Source: Lachnospiraceae bacterium (GTDB taxonomy: Bacteria; Bacillota; Clostridia; Lachnospirales; Lachnospiraceae). Taken from it: a stretch of 64,000 nucleotides of DNA. Location of the stretch: NCBI GenBank assembly GCA_910576335.1, contig CAJTIU010000014.1:62001-126000 (forward strand), in the 5' to 3' direction. Under the pieces are notes generated by a model, which did not search any database, had not been told where the DNA came from, and saw nothing but the letters and a program-made list of their open reading frames with translations. Position numbers and translations under genes: made by a program. This document shows, one piece after another, positions 35,764 to 44,440 of this stretch (position 1 is the first letter of the stretch; the number at the start of each line of letters is the position of its first letter).

Positions 35764-36397
35764 TAATTTTTTTCCATATTTCCTGCGCTACCTTCTCAGG
35801 CGGCTGGTTTCCGTCCACGAATACAACGTTTTCTGTATCCTTCAGCCTGTCAAATGCTTCCATATATTTTTCGCGGACCTGAACAAGCCGTGATTTTTTT
35901 TCGAACAGTTCCTGTTGGAATCTGTTTTGTGCAATCCGCTCCAGTGCTGTGTCCGGATCTACATCTACGAATACCGTTACTGTAGGTTTTAAGATGTGCG
36001 CGCTCTGTTCATTGGCCTGGATGACCCATTCCATGGGCATATCCACACTGTGGTATGCATAGGATGAAAAGTAGTAACGATCCGTTATTACTGTGACTCC
36101 CTCTTCAATCTTATGAAGGATCCCATTGACATCGTTCAGCAGATGGTCCAGTCTGTCGGCTGCGAAAAGTGCTGCAATGACTTTATTATCCGTCTTGATT
36201 CTTCCTGTCATGATCTGGTGGATCAGGGAGCCGATGGGGGAATCTGTGGGCTCCATGGTCGTATAGTGTAAAATGCCCTGTTCCTTTAATCTCTCTGATA
36301 AATACTTGATCTGAGTGCTTTTTCCGCTCCCGTCGATTCCTTCTAATGCAATGAACCGGCCTCTGCCATCCGGTATCCGGTTATTTTTGTTTTCCAT
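35741..36397 (-). CDS. tmk: Thymidylate kinase
   Basis: A 218-residue dTMP kinase: P-loop FIALEGIDGSGKSTQ (near residue 20), the DRYYFSSYAYHS segment (near 110) and FVDVDPDTALERI (near 150). The family's usual length is 205-215. The C-terminus reads ...IWKKIKLGTGHF, and LGTGHF with the stop is encoded entirely by the palindromic repeat at 35722-35763, so the native end has been replaced or extended. The ATG at 36397 has AGAGG upstream; a longer frame is open but starts inside a family 5 repeat. This genome may hold a second tmk with the replication genes, as is common in Clostridia. Confidence 0.92.
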   Translation of the reverse strand: MENKNNRIPDGRGRFIALEGIDGSGKSTQIKYLSERLKEQGILHYTTMEPTDSPIGSLIHQIMTGRIKTDNKVIAALFAADRLDHLLNDVNGILHKIEEGVTVITDRYYFSSYAYHSVDMPMEWVIQANEQSAHILKPTVTVFVDVDPDTALERIAQNRFQQELFEKKSRLVQVREKYMEAFDRLKDTENVVFVDGNQPPEKVAQEIWKKIKLGTGHF

Positions 36398-36435
36398 AGT
36401 TTTAACCTCTTTGCAGCTGTTTTGTACTTTTACTT

Positions 36436-36470
36436 TGTAACTGCCTGGCACCTTCTCAGTTCATGCAAAA
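36436..36470. repeat. Family 5 short repeat, copy 1 (upstream of tmk)
   Basis: TGTAACTGCCTGGCACC followed by TTCTCAGTTCATGCAAAA matches 54891-54925 at about 29 of 36 positions. Both copies lie directly upstream of a gene start. A shorter relative, GTAACT ... AGTTAC, is near 12766-12794. Confidence 0.5.
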
Positions 36471-36585
36471 ATCCATTTACAGCTGCATTCCTTTCTTCAG
36501 ATCTTGTCTGGTATACTGAACGCCAGATAAATCGGCTGTGAATATAACTCCTGTGTTACGCCTGATCTTAACTGGCGCCGCCTTG

Positions 36586-38070
36586 TTACGCTTTCTCTAT
36601 CATAACTGCAATATGCTCTAAAGTCAATGTCAGCTTTACCCCGAAGCCTCCCTCCTGGCTCTGGAAGAATTCTGCTATTCCTCCGTGTACCTCTGCAATC
36701 TGGCGGACAATTAAGAGCCCCATTCCATGTCTCTCGCCTCTTTCACTGCTCCCGTTTCTGTCGCACATCATATAATGCGGCGTATTTTTAAGCCGCTCCA
36801 ACTGTTCCTGGTCTGCACCGGTTCCGTTGTCTTCAATGACAAGACTTAGTTTCCCGGTCTCATCTTTTCCAGTTTCATCTTTTTCTTTCCCATCTGTTCT
36901 TTTCCCATCCTTTCCTTTCTCCTTTTCCATCTTAATGATAATCCTGCAGCCATCCGGATTATGCACCCGGACATTTGTCAGAATATTATTCACGGCCCGT
37001 CCAAGCAGTTCTTTGTCTCCGTCAATCATGCATGCTGACAGTCCTTCCTCCATACTCCATTCCACCGGATACTTCTGCTCCAAATCCGAATTGATGAAAT
37101 CCGCCGCCGCAAGGCGGACTACAGCTGCAAAATCCACCTTCGAGCGCTTTAAGGGCTGCATGGTGTATTCCAGCCTGGAATACAGGTTCAAGTCATTAAT
37201 CAGATTCTTCATGCGGACGCTTTGAAGCCGTATGACCTGTGCCTGTTTCCTCGCCTCATCCGGAAGCTCCCGGTTCTCCTCCAGTTCCCCCGCATATCCC
37301 ATGACCATGGACAAGGGGGTCCGGATATCGTGGGATACCCCTGCAATCCAGTTTGCCTGTGCACGCTCCTTCTTCTTAAGGGCATGCTCCTGGCTTCTGA
37401 GCCTTTCAGACGCCTGGTTTATGGCACATGCAAGCCCCGAAAGCTGCCCCCTTTCCCGTACATGCACTTCCTCCTTTGGAAGTCTTTCAATCCCATCCAC
37501 AACCGGCTTTACAGAACGCAGAAATCCAAAGGTGGATGCCATATAGATGAATACGATCACCAGAAGATTCACCCCCGCCGCCTTAAGAATCGTTCCCGGA
37601 GCATTTTTTATCAGATTGTAATCCCATGTATTCCACATCTGCTTCCAGTACCGGGTCTTCGGGTGTCCCAGAATCAGCAGATCCTTTCCCTTTGAAGCAG
37701 TTGTTGTGGGATAATCCTTAATGTATCCCCTCGTTCCCCACGAAATATCTGCGGCGGAATAATGAAGGGGAACCTCCTGGGGCAGATTGTCGCTGTGCCA
37801 TATGACATCCCCGGTTCCGTCCGCAACCAGAATCGCCCATGCATCCAGCTCCTCCAGAATCTCCGCGCCCTTCTGTGACAGCTTCAGACCATCTCCGTCT
37901 GAACTTAAGAGCTCCTCCGTGATCTCCTCAGCCCACTGCCAGCCGCCCCGGGTGTTTGCCTTATCATAGGTGGCCGCGATAAAGAGAATTACATTTAAAA
38001 CAAACAGCAGAATTACGGAAAACATCAGTATGAATACAAATCTTCGGATCAGTCTCAATGTATGCTTCAT
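36586..38070 (-). CDS. Sensor histidine kinase (CprK-like, lantibiotic-responsive type)
   Basis: A 494-residue membrane kinase: helix 1 at residues 10-33, an outer domain of about 130 residues, helix 2 near 163-184, a HAMP-like linker, His248 in WIAGVSHDIRTPLS, N-box NNILTNVRVHN and ATP-lid VIEDNGTGAD ... GMGLLIVRQIAEVHGG. An unusual Lys/Asp/Gly-rich insertion (about residues 390-412, with repeated KDETGK) sits between the N- and G-boxes. It starts in an ATGA overlap with the regulator gene. The nearby divergent ABC genes suggest it senses a cell-wall-active peptide; the ligand is inference. Confidence 0.9.
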   Translation of the reverse strand: MKHTLRLIRRFVFILMFSVILLFVLNVILFIAATYDKANTRGGWQWAEEITEELLSSDGDGLKLSQKGAEILEELDAWAILVADGTGDVIWHSDNLPQEVPLHYSAADISWGTRGYIKDYPTTTASKGKDLLILGHPKTRYWKQMWNTWDYNLIKNAPGTILKAAGVNLLVIVFIYMASTFGFLRSVKPVVDGIERLPKEEVHVRERGQLSGLACAINQASERLRSQEHALKKKERAQANWIAGVSHDIRTPLSMVMGYAGELEENRELPDEARKQAQVIRLQSVRMKNLINDLNLYSRLEYTMQPLKRSKVDFAAVVRLAAADFINSDLEQKYPVEWSMEEGLSACMIDGDKELLGRAVNNILTNVRVHNPDGCRIIIKMEKEKGKDGKRTDGKEKDETGKDETGKLSLVIEDNGTGADQEQLERLKNTPHYMMCDRNGSSERGERHGMGLLIVRQIAEVHGGIAEFFQSQEGGFGVKLTLTLEHIAVMIEKA

Positions 38071-38774
38071 GGCGTCTCCTCCGTGATGAGCTTATATCCA
38101 AGCCCCTTCACCGTAAGGAGAGATACCGGCTTAGACGGATTCTCCTCAATCTTCTCCCTGATCCGCCTGATGTGCGCCATCAGCGAATTTTCATATCCGT
38201 ATGGATTATCTCCCCATGCCGCCTCGCAGAGCTGGTCAATCGTTACGATACGCCCCGCATTACGGTAAAGCGCTGTCAACAATTCGTATTCCTTTGCTGT
38301 AAGGCTTAGACGCTCCTCTCCCTTTTGTACCTCTGCACGTTCAAAATCAATGGAACTTCCGGCAAGGCGCACCACAGGATTTTCATTTTTATAGCTTCTC
38401 CGCAGAATTGCCAGGATCCTGGAAGTCAGCTCTCTTGGCAGAAAGGGCTTCACCATATAGTCATCCGCCCCCATGTCCCAGCCTTTAAACCGGTCCTCAT
38501 CCTCTCCCCTCGCTGTCAAAAACAGTACCGGAAGGTCTGATTCCCTGCGCATCCTCGAAAAAAGAGAAAACCCGTCCCCGTCTGGAAGCATTACGTCCAG
38601 CACGGCAAGCTCAGGTTTCCACTCCCTAAAGATTCTGAACGCTTCCCCTGCACTACCCGCAGTCCTAAGTTCTGTATATCCATCCCTTCTCAGAATCATT
38701 TCTACCATATGAAGAAGCTCCTCTTCGTCATCAACAAGAAGAAGTCTTTTCTGCTTCAAATAATCATTCGCCAT
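38067..38774 (-). CDS. Response regulator, OmpR family (CprR-like)
   Basis: A 235-residue regulator with Asp15/Asp16, phospho-acceptor Asp60 (LAVLDVMLPDGD), Lys near 110 and a winged-helix C-domain (LTAKEYELLTALYRNAGRIV, NSLMAHIRRIREKI). It is expected to bind the phased direct repeats at 38879-38922 and drive the divergent ABC operon. The start is the ATG at 38774 with GGGAGG eight bases upstream; a longer frame beginning MPRPQ is an artefact of the palindromic repeat. Confidence 0.93.
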   Translation of the reverse strand: MANDYLKQKRLLLVDDEEELLHMVEMILRRDGYTELRTAGSAGEAFRIFREWKPELAVLDVMLPDGDGFSLFSRMRRESDLPVLFLTARGEDEDRFKGWDMGADDYMVKPFLPRELTSRILAILRRSYKNENPVVRLAGSSIDFERAEVQKGEERLSLTAKEYELLTALYRNAGRIVTIDQLCEAAWGDNPYGYENSLMAHIRRIREKIEENPSKPVSLLTVKGLGYKLITEETP

Positions 38775-38791
38775 AAATACGTCCTCCCTTT

Positions 38792-38825
38792 GGGGACGGG
38801 GCATTTTTAAAAATGCCCCGTCCCA
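38792..38825. repeat. Palindromic repeat family 1, copy 6
   Basis: This GGGGCA-type palindrome of 34 bases sits immediately before the ribosome binding site of the response regulator gene, so it lies in the 5' leader, unlike most copies, which follow genes. Confidence 0.85.
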
Positions 38826-38878
38826 GATTTACCTTATCATAACATATTTTTTCTGTTTTTTGTTCTTTACCCGGAATC

Positions 38879-38933
38879 TGTAAGGAAAATGTAAGGTTAG
38901 GGGAAGGATGTTGTAAGGTTAAAGACTTATACT
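38879..38933 (+). promoter_or_regulatory. Phased direct-repeat operator and promoter of the ABC operon
   Basis: Four 11-base units in register begin at 38879, 38890, 38901 and 38912: TGTAAGGAAAA, TGTAAGGTTAG, GGGAAGGATGT, TGTAAGGTTAA; the third is degenerate. A TATACT -10 box follows at 38928-38933, without a usable -35 hexamer 17 bases upstream. This is the classical layout for activation by an OmpR/PhoB-type dimer, whose sites repeat every 11 bases. The leader to the ATG at 39001 is about 60 bases. Confidence 0.6.
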
Positions 38934-39000
38934 GTAATCAGCAAAGGGTAACAGGTCAGCAGGACTGAACCGTTATTCCAAATGAAATGGAGGGTATCAT

Positions 39001-39756
39001 ATGAATATCATTGAAACAAAAAATCTGACAAAAGCATATGGGGATTTTACTGCAGTCTCCAGCCTGAACCTTCACATACGCAAAGGAAGCGTCTATGGAT
39101 TTCTGGGCCCCAATGGCGCCGGAAAGTCTACTACCATGAAAATGTTTCTCGGACTTACAAGACCTACAGACGGAGCATTTCATATTAATAAAAAGCGTTT
39201 TCCACAAAACCGGGTGGAGATTCTAAAAGAAATCGGATCCTTTATTGAAGCGCCTGCTTTCTATGGGAATCTCACCGGTGCGGAGAATCTGGAGCTGATC
39301 CGCAAAATACTGGGGCTTCAGGAGGACAGCGTTGATGATGCATTAGAGCTTACCGGACTACAGGAATTCAAAAACCGCCTGGCAAAAAGATATTCTCTCG
39401 GTATGAAGCAGCGCCTGGGGCTTGCGGGAGCCCTTATTGGCAGACCGCCCATTCTCTTTCTAGATGAGCCGACAAACGGACTGGATCCGGTAGGCATCCA
39501 CGAAATCCGGACTCTGATCAAGTCGCTCCCGAAAAAATATGAATGCACTGTGCTGGTTTCCTCCCACCTTCTTCCGGAAATAGAACTGATGGCAGATGAC
39601 ATCGGAATCCTAAACCATGGACATCTCCTGTTCGAAGGCTCTCTTGATGACCTGAAGTTCCATGCACATGACATGGGAATGCCAGACGATAACCTGGAGG
39701 AAACCTTTCTCGCAATGATTGATGCAGACAACCAGAAACGGAGGGATCGAAGATGA
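39001..39756 (+). CDS. ABC transporter ATPase, lantibiotic-immunity/bacitracin type (LanF/CprA-like)
   Basis: A 251-residue ATPase: Walker A GPNGAGKSTTMK (near residue 37), signature YSLGMKQRLGLAGALI and Walker B ILFLDEPTNGLDP. The N-terminal MNIIETKNLTKAYGDF and the segment IGSFIEAPAFYGNLTGAENL are typical of LanF/BcrA immunity transporters. It is first in a three-gene operon with two ABC-2 permeases and lies divergently from the kinase/regulator pair, as in CprABC-KR and NukFEG-like loci. GGAGG precedes the ATG. Confidence 0.93.
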   Translation: MNIIETKNLTKAYGDFTAVSSLNLHIRKGSVYGFLGPNGAGKSTTMKMFLGLTRPTDGAFHINKKRFPQNRVEILKEIGSFIEAPAFYGNLTGAENLELIRKILGLQEDSVDDALELTGLQEFKNRLAKRYSLGMKQRLGLAGALIGRPPILFLDEPTNGLDPVGIHEIRTLIKSLPKKYECTVLVSSHLLPEIELMADDIGILNHGHLLFEGSLDDLKFHAHDMGMPDDNLEETFLAMIDADNQKRRDRR

Positions 39757-40478
39757 GATTCGGCATGGAACTGAAAAAACTCCGGCGGACAGGATATTTC
39801 CCCGCATTTCCTGCAGGAGCTGCAGCTGCCTCTGCATTTCCTATATTGAATATGGCTGTACGTACGGAAGTTTATACGGGTCTTCCCGGAAATCCTCTTG
39901 ACATACTTCTTGATGCCAGCTGGCAGATGATGGCAATGCTGAACATCCTGCTGATCGTATGCTGCACCTGTATGATGTACCATACGGAATATGCGGAAAA
40001 TGGAATCCAAAAGATGGAGGTTCTCCCTGTCCGGCAGATATCACTGTTTTTGAGAAAATTTCTGATTACCACCGCGATGGCAGCCCTGGTAATCATGATC
40101 GAATTTGCCGCTCTTGCATTCTGCATCCTGATGTGGTTTCCGGATGCAGGTATAGACCTTAAGGAATTTCTTTGCCACTGGAGCTTTGAGGTGATTCTCC
40201 TGCTTCCCACCATTATGGTAAGCCTGATCATTGCATCCGCATGCCGGAATATGTGGATTTCCCTTGGAATCGGAGTAATCCTTGTATTTACATTTTCCGT
40301 CCTTCCAAAGGATTATCTGTTTCTTGACTTATGCCCCTACTGCTCGCCTTACCAGCTTCTTACAGCAGCAGAGGAAAACGGACATGCAGCCCTGTTTCTT
40401 GGTGTATGCATTGGAGAAACAGCCCTGGCAGGAATGGCGGAACACATTTATCTAAAAATAAGGAGGTACTTTTCATGA
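39753..40478 (+). CDS. ABC-2 permease, lantibiotic-immunity type (LanE/CprB-like)
   Basis: A 241-residue protein with about six membrane helices (for example ILLIVCCTCMMY and ILLPTIMVSLIIASACRNMW). It starts in an ATGA overlap with the ATPase gene and ends in a similar overlap with the next permease gene, so the three proteins are made together. Low sequence conservation is normal for these immunity permeases; the assignment rests on topology, length and position. Confidence 0.87.
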   Translation: MRFGMELKKLRRTGYFPAFPAGAAAASAFPILNMAVRTEVYTGLPGNPLDILLDASWQMMAMLNILLIVCCTCMMYHTEYAENGIQKMEVLPVRQISLFLRKFLITTAMAALVIMIEFAALAFCILMWFPDAGIDLKEFLCHWSFEVILLLPTIMVSLIIASACRNMWISLGIGVILVFTFSVLPKDYLFLDLCPYCSPYQLLTAAEENGHAALFLGVCIGETALAGMAEHIYLKIRRYFS

Positions 40479-41242
40479 ATTTCTTGTCTTTAACTGGAAT
40501 TGAGCTGCAGAAAATCAGACGCTCAAAAATACTTCTGATCCTGCTTGCTCCCGTGGTCATTATGTGGCTCCCGGCAATTATCAACTCAGAGAAAATACAG
40601 GATGTACAGGGCATTCCGATTACACCAGAACACAATTTCTTCATCCAGGGCTTCATGGGAATGGTGTGGTTCATGATTCCGGCGACTCTCATCATCTGCA
40701 CCGTACTCTTAATTCAGATTGAGCAGACAAACCATGGCATGAAGAAAATGCTCACGCTCCCCATAAACAGAAGGATGCTCTGCCTTGCCAAATTTGCCGT
40801 CCTTCTGCTCCTTCCGGCAGTCCAGATGGTAATGTCGACTGCAGCCTATTATGGGAGCGCCTTCCTCTCCTCTAAGCTGCAGGGATATGATTATATCCTT
40901 CCTCCCGGTTACATTTTCCCCTGCATCGGAAAATTCTACCTGGCGGCACTTCCAGCGGCGGCTGTATTCTGGATGATTGCGCTTCTGATCCAGACACCTG
41001 TCTTCGCCGTGGGAACCGGACTGGCTCTGTGCGTTCCGTCCGTTCTCATAATTAATACAGACTACTGGTTCCTGCATCCCATGAGCTATCCGTTCTATAT
41101 GCTGATGACAGAATACGGGAAAGCAGCCAAAGGGCTTTATACTACTGACATAGACTGGTTTCCCTGGCTCCCCGTGGCGGTCATGATCACGGTTGTCTCT
41201 CTGGCAGTGTCCTGTGTGAAAATGTCACGGTACGAAGAATAA
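40475..41242 (+). CDS. ABC-2 permease, lantibiotic-immunity type (LanG/CprC-like)
   Basis: A 255-residue protein with about six membrane helices, starting MNFLSLTGIELQKIRRSKIL, a typical LanE/LanG-like N-terminus. The ATG at 40475 follows AGGAGG and overlaps the stop of the previous permease gene (ATGA). A longer open frame upstream is only the other reading frame of that gene. With the preceding two genes it should form an exporter that removes lantibiotics or related peptides from the membrane. Confidence 0.87.
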   Translation: MNFLSLTGIELQKIRRSKILLILLAPVVIMWLPAIINSEKIQDVQGIPITPEHNFFIQGFMGMVWFMIPATLIICTVLLIQIEQTNHGMKKMLTLPINRRMLCLAKFAVLLLLPAVQMVMSTAAYYGSAFLSSKLQGYDYILPPGYIFPCIGKFYLAALPAAAVFWMIALLIQTPVFAVGTGLALCVPSVLIINTDYWFLHPMSYPFYMLMTEYGKAAKGLYTTDIDWFPWLPVAVMITVVSLAVSCVKMSRYEE

Positions 41243-41307
41243 AAGGATTGACCTAAAACAATAACCATGAAAGTAACTGAGCAGTTACCTGTGAAGGCAA
41301 TTATACT

Positions 41308-41393
41308 GCGCACAACCATATAAGGAAGTATGCCGCTTTGCGGCTGCGGCTTTTGGTATGCTCACGGTAGATTTCATCGGCCGCGAGTATACC
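41308..41393 (+). repeat. Family 4 repeat, copy 1
   Basis: Contains GCCGCTTTGCGGC (41332-41344), then AGATTTC and GAGTATACC. The reverse complement of 45371-45510 carries the same blocks in the same order. It lies between the permease gene and the small membrane protein gene. Confidence 0.55.
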
Positions 41394-41428
41394 AATAATA
41401 GAAAAAAAGAAAGCGAGGAAATATTACT

Positions 41429-41713
41429 ATGAAAAACAAGATAATCATTGCAGTCAGCACTCTGATGCTTTTTATTCCCTGGACCATCCTGCCTCTTCGA
41501 AGCTTTGACTGGGCACTGGAATCGCCGGTTGCGGAGATTATGATCTCCTGCTATGCGGCATTCATGATCTTTTCCGGGATCTTTACGATCTTTGCCTATA
41601 GAAAGTGGAAAATAAAAAACATATGGATGCAGATCTGCACGGCGATCAATGGAATATACGCTGTGGGCGGGATTGCTGCATTTCTGCTGATGATACCAGG
41701 GCAAGTTAAATAA
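41429..41713 (+). CDS. Small membrane protein, unknown function
   Basis: A 94-residue protein with three predicted membrane helices (about residues 4-22, 33-55 and 68-88) and no recognised domain. GAGG lies nine bases before the ATG. It follows the lantibiotic-type ABC operon by 186 bases on the same strand, separated by a repeat element, so it could be an accessory immunity protein or unrelated. Its stop is 4 bases from a palindromic repeat. Confidence 0.65.
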   Translation: MKNKIIIAVSTLMLFIPWTILPLRSFDWALESPVAEIMISCYAAFMIFSGIFTIFAYRKWKIKNIWMQICTAINGIYAVGGIAAFLLMIPGQVK

Positions 41714-41717
41714 GCAG

Positions 41718-41757
41718 TTGGGGACGGGGCATTTTTAAAAATGCCCCGTCCCCAATT
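41718..41757. repeat. Palindromic repeat family 1, copy 7
   Basis: This 40-base GGGGCA-type palindrome lies between the small membrane protein gene and the convergent gene remnant at 41735. The remnant's last six codons and stop lie inside it. Confidence 0.85.
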
Positions 41758-41956
41758 CATGCTGTTTGATCTTGATTTTTACTGTTTTCTTCTTGCCGCT
41801 TCCGTCTGTTGCCATTGCGGTAATCTTAACAGTCTTTCCTTTTCCTGCCTTCAGGGCCGTTGCCTTACCCTTGCTTTTCACACGGTTTTCGTAAGCAGCA
41901 CTGAACCTTATATTCATGCAGGCTTCCTTTTCCTGATTATCTCTAGTTCCGGATAC
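41735..41956 (-). pseudogene. Fragment of a Big_2/Ig-like surface protein fused to a regulator remnant
   Basis: The last 73 codons of an open frame whose beginning is the remnant of a YesN-type regulator. This part contains KGKATALKAGKGKTVKITAM and ATDGSGKKKTVKIKI, the characteristic end of a bacterial Ig-like (group 2) domain of cell-surface proteins. A regulator and a surface repeat would not normally share a chain, so a deletion has probably joined two broken genes. The stop and the final LGTGHF come from the palindromic repeat. Confidence 0.5.
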
Positions 41957-42818
41957 AAGAATCTCATTTTTTCTTCTGTAAGAGCGCGTCATCAGAAGAG
42001 CAACCGCCTCCACATATGCCATACGGACACTGTCAATCGTGCAGGAATGCGCGCTGATCGCGAAGGTCAGGCATGCATCTGATTCTCTGTCAAAGTGAAT
42101 CTTAATCTTTTTCGCCAGCTTTACCAGCTCCTTATTCCCTGCGTCTGACAGAATGATAAATTCATTGGAACGGAATACATGATTAAACACTGTCATATTC
42201 TTCTCCCCGGACAGCCGTCTGATTTCTTCCTTTATATTGAGCGAAAACCGATTCATATCATACTTACCAGCTCATAGTAGTTGTGAATCTTCACAAGTAT
42301 CAGATACATGCCTCCGTCCATGGATATTCCGGACGCATAAGCCTCCTCCTCCCTGTCAATCAGCTGGCTGTATTCCCTGTCCTGGATTAGGGAGGCAGCC
42401 TTTAAAAGCTCCTGCTTTTCATTCTCGTGCTCACCTATGATTCCCAGTGCATTTACGATCGCATTTACAAAATCTATTTTGGTTACAGGCTTAATCAGAT
42501 AGTTGATGGCGCCGGACATAAAGGTGCCCTTCACATATTCGAAATCATCATAGCCGCTCACCACGAATGTCACAACATCCGGATATTTCTTTTGTATCAT
42601 CTCTAAGAGCTCTACTCCTCCGATATAAGGCATATTAATATCCGTGATCAAGATATATCCGGCTTCTCCCTGTCCATACGCTCCAGCACTTCCTCGCCGT
42701 TCTGCGCCGGCGGCAGGCACTCCAGGGAGTATTCGCCCCATTCGATCATCCGGCAAAGCTTCTCCCTTGTCCAGTATTCATCATCTGCAATTAGTATTTT
42801 ATGCTTCCTCTTCTCCAT
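41957..42818 (-). pseudogene. YesN-type response regulator, frameshifted and truncated
   Basis: The frame starts at 42818 with MEKRKHKILIADDEYWTR, a typical receiver start. Near 42652 two extra bases (AT) break KPD-ILITDINMPYIGG into two frames. Near 42258 a second two-base AT insertion breaks it again before MNRFSLNIKEEI. The rest matches the middle region of YesN/AraC-type regulators up to RRKNEIL, after which the DNA-binding AraC domain is missing and foreign coding sequence follows. It would have paired with the YesM-type kinase pseudogene directly upstream. Confidence 0.8.
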
Positions 42819-42828
42819 TGTCCCTCTC

Positions 42829-44293
42829 TCACGGAATCGTCATATATACCTTTGTACCTTCTCCTGCTGCACTTTCAATGGTCAGGCCATACTCTTCTCC
42901 GTACAGCATCTTTAATCTTGCGTTAATATTATGAAGTCCTATGGATTTCCCCTGCTCCACATACTGAATATCATTTTTCTGAAGTTTTGCATTGAGTTCG
43001 CGGACATCCATACCCACGCCGTTGTCGGCAATGATAAGAACCAGCTTATCCTCCCTTTTCCCTGCATAGATTTTCACCTCCTTATTTCCACGCTTGTTCC
43101 TCAGTCCATGGTTTAAAGCATTCTCCACCAGGGGCCAGAGGGAAAGCCTTGGTATCTCCTTCTGAATCGCGTCTTCTTCCAGGTCATAAATAATACTGTA
43201 CCCGGTCCTGCATGCGCACCTCCATCACATAGCAGTAATTTTCCAGATGCATTACTTCCCTGGATATGGTGGAAAAATGATCCTTCATATTCAGACTGTA
43301 CCGGAAAATTCTTGAAAGAGACATGCTTAACCGGCTTACCTCCGGACAGTCCTGAAGCTGGGCGATGCTGCTCATGGTCTCCAGTGTATTATACAGAAAA
43401 TGGGGATTGATCTGTGCCTGCAGTGCATGATACTTTGCCTGTCCCAGGAGATAAGTTGAAGTTTTTTCTTTTTCCGCCAGTTCCTCCACCCTGTCAAGCA
43501 TTTCATTGAAGTTCTGCCCCAGCATTCCGATCTCATCCTTCTTCTGTATCTCTGCCCGGAGATCCGTATTCCCATTTTTAATCTTCTCCATCGTATCCAT
43601 CAGCCTATCCAGAGCCTGGTAATATTTCTGGACAGAATGTAGTTGAGTACCGCCGCCGCTATAATCATGACGCCGGCGATCAAGACCAGGTTGGCAGTCA
43701 GCGCCTTCTGGTTCTGCCTCAGAAGCTCCTGGGGCATGAGAGAATAGGCTGTGAGATTATACTTATTCTGCCGCACCTCAAAAAATTTCTGATTCTCTGT
43801 GCCCTTTGCATCCTTTTTCTTTAAACTGCCTTTTTGTATCTGCCCGGAGATCTCCCCGTAAAGCTCTTCCTCCTCACTGCTTAATGAACCGATGAAAAGA
43901 GCCGCCCGGTCGCCTGGCGGCTAGAGCCATATGTATACGGACTTGTCCGTACTGTATTTTTCCATAATAGTGCGAACCGCCTTGCTGTCCACATCACAGA
44001 CCACATATCCGATTACCTTATTATAATTACGGCTGTCAAAGAGCTTCAGCACCAGATGAAGAATATCTGTCCCACGGTGTTCATTATAATAGCTTGATAC
44101 CATCATCCCTTTCCATCTTTTTCAAGAAGCTGTAAATCTCATTCTGCATGTTCTGAAGGGAGTGTTCGTTTTCTTCCTTGGACCAGCTGTAGATCATTTC
44201 TGAAGAAGTTGACTGAAACAACAAAGTCTGCAAAACCAACGCCAACAGTGTGCATCCAAGGCACATTGCCAGTATTTTTTAACGAAGCTTCAT
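42829..44293 (-). pseudogene. YesM-type sensor histidine kinase, multiply inactivated
   Basis: Recognisable pieces in order on the minus strand are: a start MKLR followed by TAA (44281-44279) and an N-terminal helix; a sensor segment; FEVRQNKYNLTAYSLMPQ; a second helix; a HAMP region; the family signature INPHFLYNTLETMSSIAQ; and the ATPase part ending NALNHGLRNKRG ... IADNGVGMDV ... GIGLHNINARLKML-like sequence. Lesions: the early TAA, a small insertion near 44105, a TAG at 43923-43921, a one-base loss near 43617 and a one-base gain near 43187. Five independent lesions mean the gene is dead, not missequenced. Confidence 0.85.
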
Positions 44294-44390
44294 AACGTTT
44301 TCCTACTTTCCTGGATCAACTACTTCTATTATACCACTCACCTGCACCACAGAAAATAGGACTTTTTTGAAGATAAAATTGGACTTTTTA

Positions 44391-44440
44391 TTCAAATTGG
44401 GGACGGGGTATTTTTAAAAATACCCCGTCCCCAATTTGAA
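44391..44440. repeat. Palindromic repeat family 1, copy 8 (50-base perfect palindrome)
   Basis: This is the longest copy: the palindrome extends through TTCAAATTGG on both sides (GGGGTA type). The last six codons and stop of the secreted-protein gene at 44414 lie inside it. Confidence 0.88.

Noticed and set aside
38774-38804. A longer response-regulator start giving an MPRPQ N-terminus
   Set aside because: The extra codons are the palindromic repeat; the ATG at 38774 has GGGAGG at good spacing and matches the normal receiver start.
42829-44266. Four separate small genes in the kinase region
   Set aside because: The pieces align in order to one YesM-type kinase and are separated by frameshifts and stops, so they are one pseudogene.
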